Of a DNA stretch of 64,000 bases, positions 61,217 to 64,000 are shown piece after piece. Source of the DNA: Rubricoccus marinus (GTDB lineage Bacteria; Bacteroidota; Rhodothermia; Rhodothermales; Rubricoccaceae); the NCBI RefSeq assembly GCF_002257665.1, contig NZ_MQWB01000011.1, forward strand, positions 104,487-168,486, in the 5' to 3' direction. The position numbers were made by a program, and so were the translations under genes. Within the stretch, counting starts at the first letter, position 1; each line of letters opens with the position of its first letter. The notes under the pieces are model-generated. The model had not been told where the DNA came from. It saw only the letters and a list, made by a program, of their open reading frames with translations, and searched no databases.

Positions 61217-63232
61217 ATGATGAAAGTCAGCGCTCGCGCCGCGACTCCACTCCATGCCGACACCGCGCGGCCGGAGGCGATGGAGGCGAAGTGTGGGGAG
61301 CGGAGGCCCGTCGCCGTGTTCGTCGCTCACGGGATGGGCCAGCAACTAAGCTTCGCGACGCTAGACGAAACCGTGGGTGGGATGGTCCAGGCACTTGGCC
61401 GGCGTGGCGTGGGGGAGGGCAGAATCGACATCAAGGCCGCTCCGGTCATGCAGGGGAGGGTTCGGACCCATCGGGTCGAGATCTGTGTCGATGGCGGGGA
61501 ATCAGTCGCTCCCGTTCATGTCTATGAGGGGTACTGGGCGCCGTTGACGGAGGGTGAGGTCACGCTCCGTGACGTGTTGCGCTTCCTGATCCGGGGAGCG
61601 TGGCACGGGCTTCGGAAGGGGGTTGGGCAACCCATCGAGCGATTCATGTTTGAGAGGCGGGTGCTCCACAAGGTCCCAGGGGGGGCGTTTGGGGGGCTTC
61701 TGGCGACGACGCTCGTGCTCGGGTCGCTCGTGCTGCTGAACGCCGTGATCGCGGGCGTCGTGGTGGACGCCTCCTTTGATGTGGTTGCGACGACGGCGGC
61801 CGAAGACTCCCGCTTAGTCGAGGAGGACACCACGGGCGGCGAGGAACGCAATCCGGCTCCACTTGTGACGCGGGCCCTCACGGCGCTCGTGTTTGGATAT
61901 CTCGCGTTGACGGTCGGGCTCGGCGTGCTTCTGGTGCTCACGACTGTGACGGCCCGGTATCGGCGGGGCGAGCCGGGACTGGTGCGGCGGCTTTGGCTCG
62001 GCGTCCTCCAGGTCGGGCTCTGGGTCTGGGTAGTGGCAACGATCGGGGTCGGTGTGGGCACGCTCGCTATGCTCGCCAGCGCGGCGGGGTTGCCGAGGCT
62101 CGCCCCGGGGCCCGTCGCCGTCGTGTTAGCCGTGGCGCTCGTATCGGGCGCCGTCGCCGGATGGCTATCGAAGCGGGATGGGATGAAGCGGTACGAGGCC
62201 TACCGTATATGGGAAGAGGAGCATGGAGACGAGGGCCCATCCTCTTCATCCGACCGTCGGCCGCTTGCAGGGGCCCGCCTCACCGCTGTCACCTTTGCTC
62301 TTGCCGGTTCTGTCACCGTCGTGCTCGCGTGCCTTGTCGCCCTGCTCTCGCCCGTCTTACCAAGGTGGCTCGACGGGAACGACCCGCTGACGAAGGTGAC
62401 GGTGCTACGGCCCGTCGTCTGGGTGTTGCTGTTCGGCGTGTCGGCCTACATCCGGAACGTGATCGTGCAGTACCTCGGCGACGTGGTCGCGTACATCTCG
62501 CCACACACGCTCGACCGATTCGCGGACCTACGACGGGCCATCCGGGAGGCGTCGTTGTCGGTCCTTCGCGCGGTATACCACGCCCGGGGAAAGGACGGAA
62601 TGCCTCTCTATGAGGGCGTGGCGGTCGTCGGCCACTCCCTCGGCTCCGTCGTCGCGTACGACGCCTTGAACCGGATGCTCGCCGAGGACGCCGGGTCCAC
62701 TGGACCCGGCGTCCTCGTGCAGGAGCGGACAAGGCTGCTCCTCACGTTCGGGTCCCCGCTCGACAAAACGGCCTACATCTTCCGGGCCCAGAATTTATCC
62801 CTGTCGGACATCCGCGAGGCGCTGGCGAACGCAGCCCAGCCTCTCATCCTGGACCCGAGTGTGAGGACTTTCCCCTGGGTCAACGTCCACTCGCCCCGAG
62901 ACGTCATCGGTAGCGCACTCGACCTCTACGACGTGCCCCGGATTAAAGGGGGGCAGGACATAAGAGTGGACCGGCTTCGGAGTCGGCTCCGGAGGGGGCG
63001 GAAGAACTCCGAGAGCCTATGCGACGAGCACGCGCTCGCGGCCTGGCGGGCGGGCCGCGTCGCCAGCCCATACTGTGTACACGACATCGAGGATCTCGAA
63101 GCGCGGATACCGCTCGTGGCCCACACCGAGCATTGGAAGACGCGGGCCGTGTTCGACGTGCTTGTCGCAGCCGTATTTGAGGGCCTCAGCGAGTCTGCCC
63201 CTCGTCCGGTAGAAGAGACCACGGTCGACTAG
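61217..63232 (+). CDS. Membrane-embedded alpha/beta-hydrolase-like protein
   Basis: 671 residues from ATG 61217 (61220 is equivalent). The N-terminal strand-loop VAVFVAHGMGQQLSFA resembles the oxyanion HG motif of lipases, and GVAVVGHSLGSVVAYDALNR contains the GxSxG nucleophile elbow; a later TFPWVNVHSPRDVIGS may supply the acid. Between them (about 155-430) lie about six membrane helices in pairs. Domain order is that of a hydrolase interrupted by a membrane region, as in Tle-like or lipase effectors. Substrate unknown; it may act on phospholipids. It converges on the truncated unknown gene. Confidence 0.75.
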   Translation: MMKVSARAATPLHADTARPEAMEAKCGERRPVAVFVAHGMGQQLSFATLDETVGGMVQALGRRGVGEGRIDIKAAPVMQGRVRTHRVEICVDGGESVAPVHVYEGYWAPLTEGEVTLRDVLRFLIRGAWHGLRKGVGQPIERFMFERRVLHKVPGGAFGGLLATTLVLGSLVLLNAVIAGVVVDASFDVVATTAAEDSRLVEEDTTGGEERNPAPLVTRALTALVFGYLALTVGLGVLLVLTTVTARYRRGEPGLVRRLWLGVLQVGLWVWVVATIGVGVGTLAMLASAAGLPRLAPGPVAVVLAVALVSGAVAGWLSKRDGMKRYEAYRIWEEEHGDEGPSSSSDRRPLAGARLTAVTFALAGSVTVVLACLVALLSPVLPRWLDGNDPLTKVTVLRPVVWVLLFGVSAYIRNVIVQYLGDVVAYISPHTLDRFADLRRAIREASLSVLRAVYHARGKDGMPLYEGVAVVGHSLGSVVAYDALNRMLAEDAGSTGPGVLVQERTRLLLTFGSPLDKTAYIFRAQNLSLSDIREALANAAQPLILDPSVRTFPWVNVHSPRDVIGSALDLYDVPRIKGGQDIRVDRLRSRLRRGRKNSESLCDEHALAAWRAGRVASPYCVHDIEDLEARIPLVAHTEHWKTRAVFDVLVAAVFEGLSESAPRPVEETTVD

Positions 63233-63250
63233 CGGGTGAACTGCTGGGGC

Positions 63251-64000
63251 TTACGAGTGGGTGACGGGGATGTATCCGGATAGCCGGACGATGCGGGCCC
63301 TGGCCTCGACGCCCGCGTCGGCATCCGGGAACAGGGCCTCCATCAGAGACGGCCCGCTCAGGCTCTCGATCGGCTCGGGGGCCGTCCCCTCCTGGGGGGG
63401 AGTCGAATGGATCTCGACGATCCGCACTCGGTACTCACTCACTCGGTCGAACGCCTTCTCCGTCGAGAACTTCCCCTTCTCGAGGGGCTGGAGGTCCAGG
63501 TATGCTTCCTGCGATCGCCGCCCATAGGCGTCGGTCAAGGCTTCGGTGATTAGCACCCAGAGGTGCATTCGGTCGGGCTTCGCCGACGGGGTCAGAGGGA
63601 GCGCTGGTTCGTCCCGGCCTCGGCACACCTTCCACTGGCCTGGCGAGTGACTCGTCACCCGGAGGTCGCGGACCGGAATGGCTCCCGAGGTGCCCCCCGT
63701 GGTATAGCGGAAGTGAGAGGAGGGGGGGAGGAACTGGGTCCAGATGGGCTTCGTGGGGAGGCTGTCCAGGTCGTCTTCCTCTTCGCTGTGGGCGCGGCCG
63801 GCGCGCAAGATACGGCGGCGGAACCGGACACGAGCGAACCACCAGGCCGGGTCGATGACGTTATTGGTCTCCTGTTCGTGCTGCGAGTCCTCCAGCACCC
63901 GCAGCGGGGGAGTGATGACGAAGCCGGTGGTGTCGAAGCGGGGGAGGGGGGCCTCAGGGGCGAGGGAGTAGCCGAATGGCCCCTCGACCGAGAGCGGGAG
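63251..64000 (-). CDS. Hypothetical protein, 5' end outside window
   Basis: 249 codons visible, open to the right edge, so the start is not seen (an internal GTG at 63898 is unlikely to be the real one). The sequence is soluble and beta-rich (VIDPAWWFARVRFRRRILRA; MHLWVLITEALTDAYGRRSQ; YRVRIVEIHSTPP). No family recognised. Convergent with the membrane hydrolase, 18 bp between the stops. Confidence 0.65.
   Translation of the reverse strand, partial: LPLSVEGPFGYSLAPEAPLPRFDTTGFVITPPLRVLEDSQHEQETNNVIDPAWWFARVRFRRRILRAGRAHSEEEDDLDSLPTKPIWTQFLPPSSHFRYTTGGTSGAIPVRDLRVTSHSPGQWKVCRGRDEPALPLTPSAKPDRMHLWVLITEALTDAYGRRSQEAYLDLQPLEKGKFSTEKAFDRVSEYRVRIVEIHSTPPQEGTAPEPIESLSGPSLMEALFPDADAGVEARARIVRLSGYIPVTHS

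Noticed and set aside
1..64000. CRISPR arrays, tRNA and rRNA genes, IS transposases
   Set aside because: None seen. The only regular repeats are the iterons, par repeats and decamer, none with spacer structure; no transposase motif was found.

Overview
The window is high-GC DNA (coding third positions mostly G or C). Several secreted proteins end in type IX secretion (T9SS) sorting domains, the transport genes look SusC-like, and Shine-Dalgarno sites are weak. Together with a cellobiose 2-epimerase/mannosylglucose phosphorylase pair, this suggests a marine Rhodothermales relative (Rubricoccaceae-like, Bacteroidota/Rhodothermota). That placement is inference. A decamer, CGCCAGAGGC, occurs about 80 times on either strand, densely in the left 24 kb and sparsely or not at all in the replication, defence and right-end parts.

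Positions 1-22.8 kb are a polysaccharide utilisation region for acetylated (gluco)mannan. One leftward operon (6994 to <1) encodes a sodium:solute symporter, mannosylglucose phosphorylase (GH130), cellobiose 2-epimerase, a small XRE regulator, a GH5 mannanase and a truncated TonB-dependent receptor. A ROK regulator diverges from it. A second leftward set (13802 to 8430) encodes a Tat-lipoprotein GH5, a T9SS-secreted CBM35-GH26 mannanase and a secreted epimerase-CE2 esterase fusion. It diverges from GH9, GH5 and a YghZ-like reductase. An EamA transporter and a large multidomain sialate O-acetylesterase-like esterase close the region. Three promoters share an AAGCGCTTCC palindrome. Proposed flow: extracellular deacetylation and cleavage, TonB import, symport, epimerisation of mannobiose to mannosylglucose, then phosphorolysis to mannose-1-phosphate and glucose.

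Positions 23.3-42.9 kb are a plasmid-type backbone. They hold a methyltransferase resembling the N-terminal part of strawberry-notch proteins, a SLOG protein, umuDC, parA with a ribbon-helix-helix partner, and a Rep_3-like initiator. The initiator is preceded by a textbook iteron origin: about 12 copies of an 18-bp iteron in both orientations, a DnaA box and an AT-rich stretch. Flanking or interleaved with rep/par are three candidate defence loci: a giant NACHT-HEAT-nuclease protein, a Cap4-like nuclease/STAND NTPase with a membrane partner (Avs-like), and a HEPN-like gene pair.

Positions 42.9-59.6 kb are one long leftward array: split HlyD-type adaptors (one fused to a DUF457 membrane hydrolase), an ABC exporter, a half-length TolC, two T9SS-tagged endonuclease I proteins, a membrane-anchored AAA ATPase, lipoproteins and unknowns, then a tyrosine recombinase with a perfect 11-6-11 bp inverted-repeat site just upstream of it. 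I read this as an undescribed export system linked to secreted nucleases. Positions 59.6-64 kb hold a mostly non-coding stretch, a second five-copy 19-bp iteron array with no recognisable initiator, a membrane serine hydrolase and a truncated unknown gene. The window is therefore a plasmid or secondary replicon carrying a mannan locus, or a chromosome with an integrated plasmid; the sequence alone does not decide.
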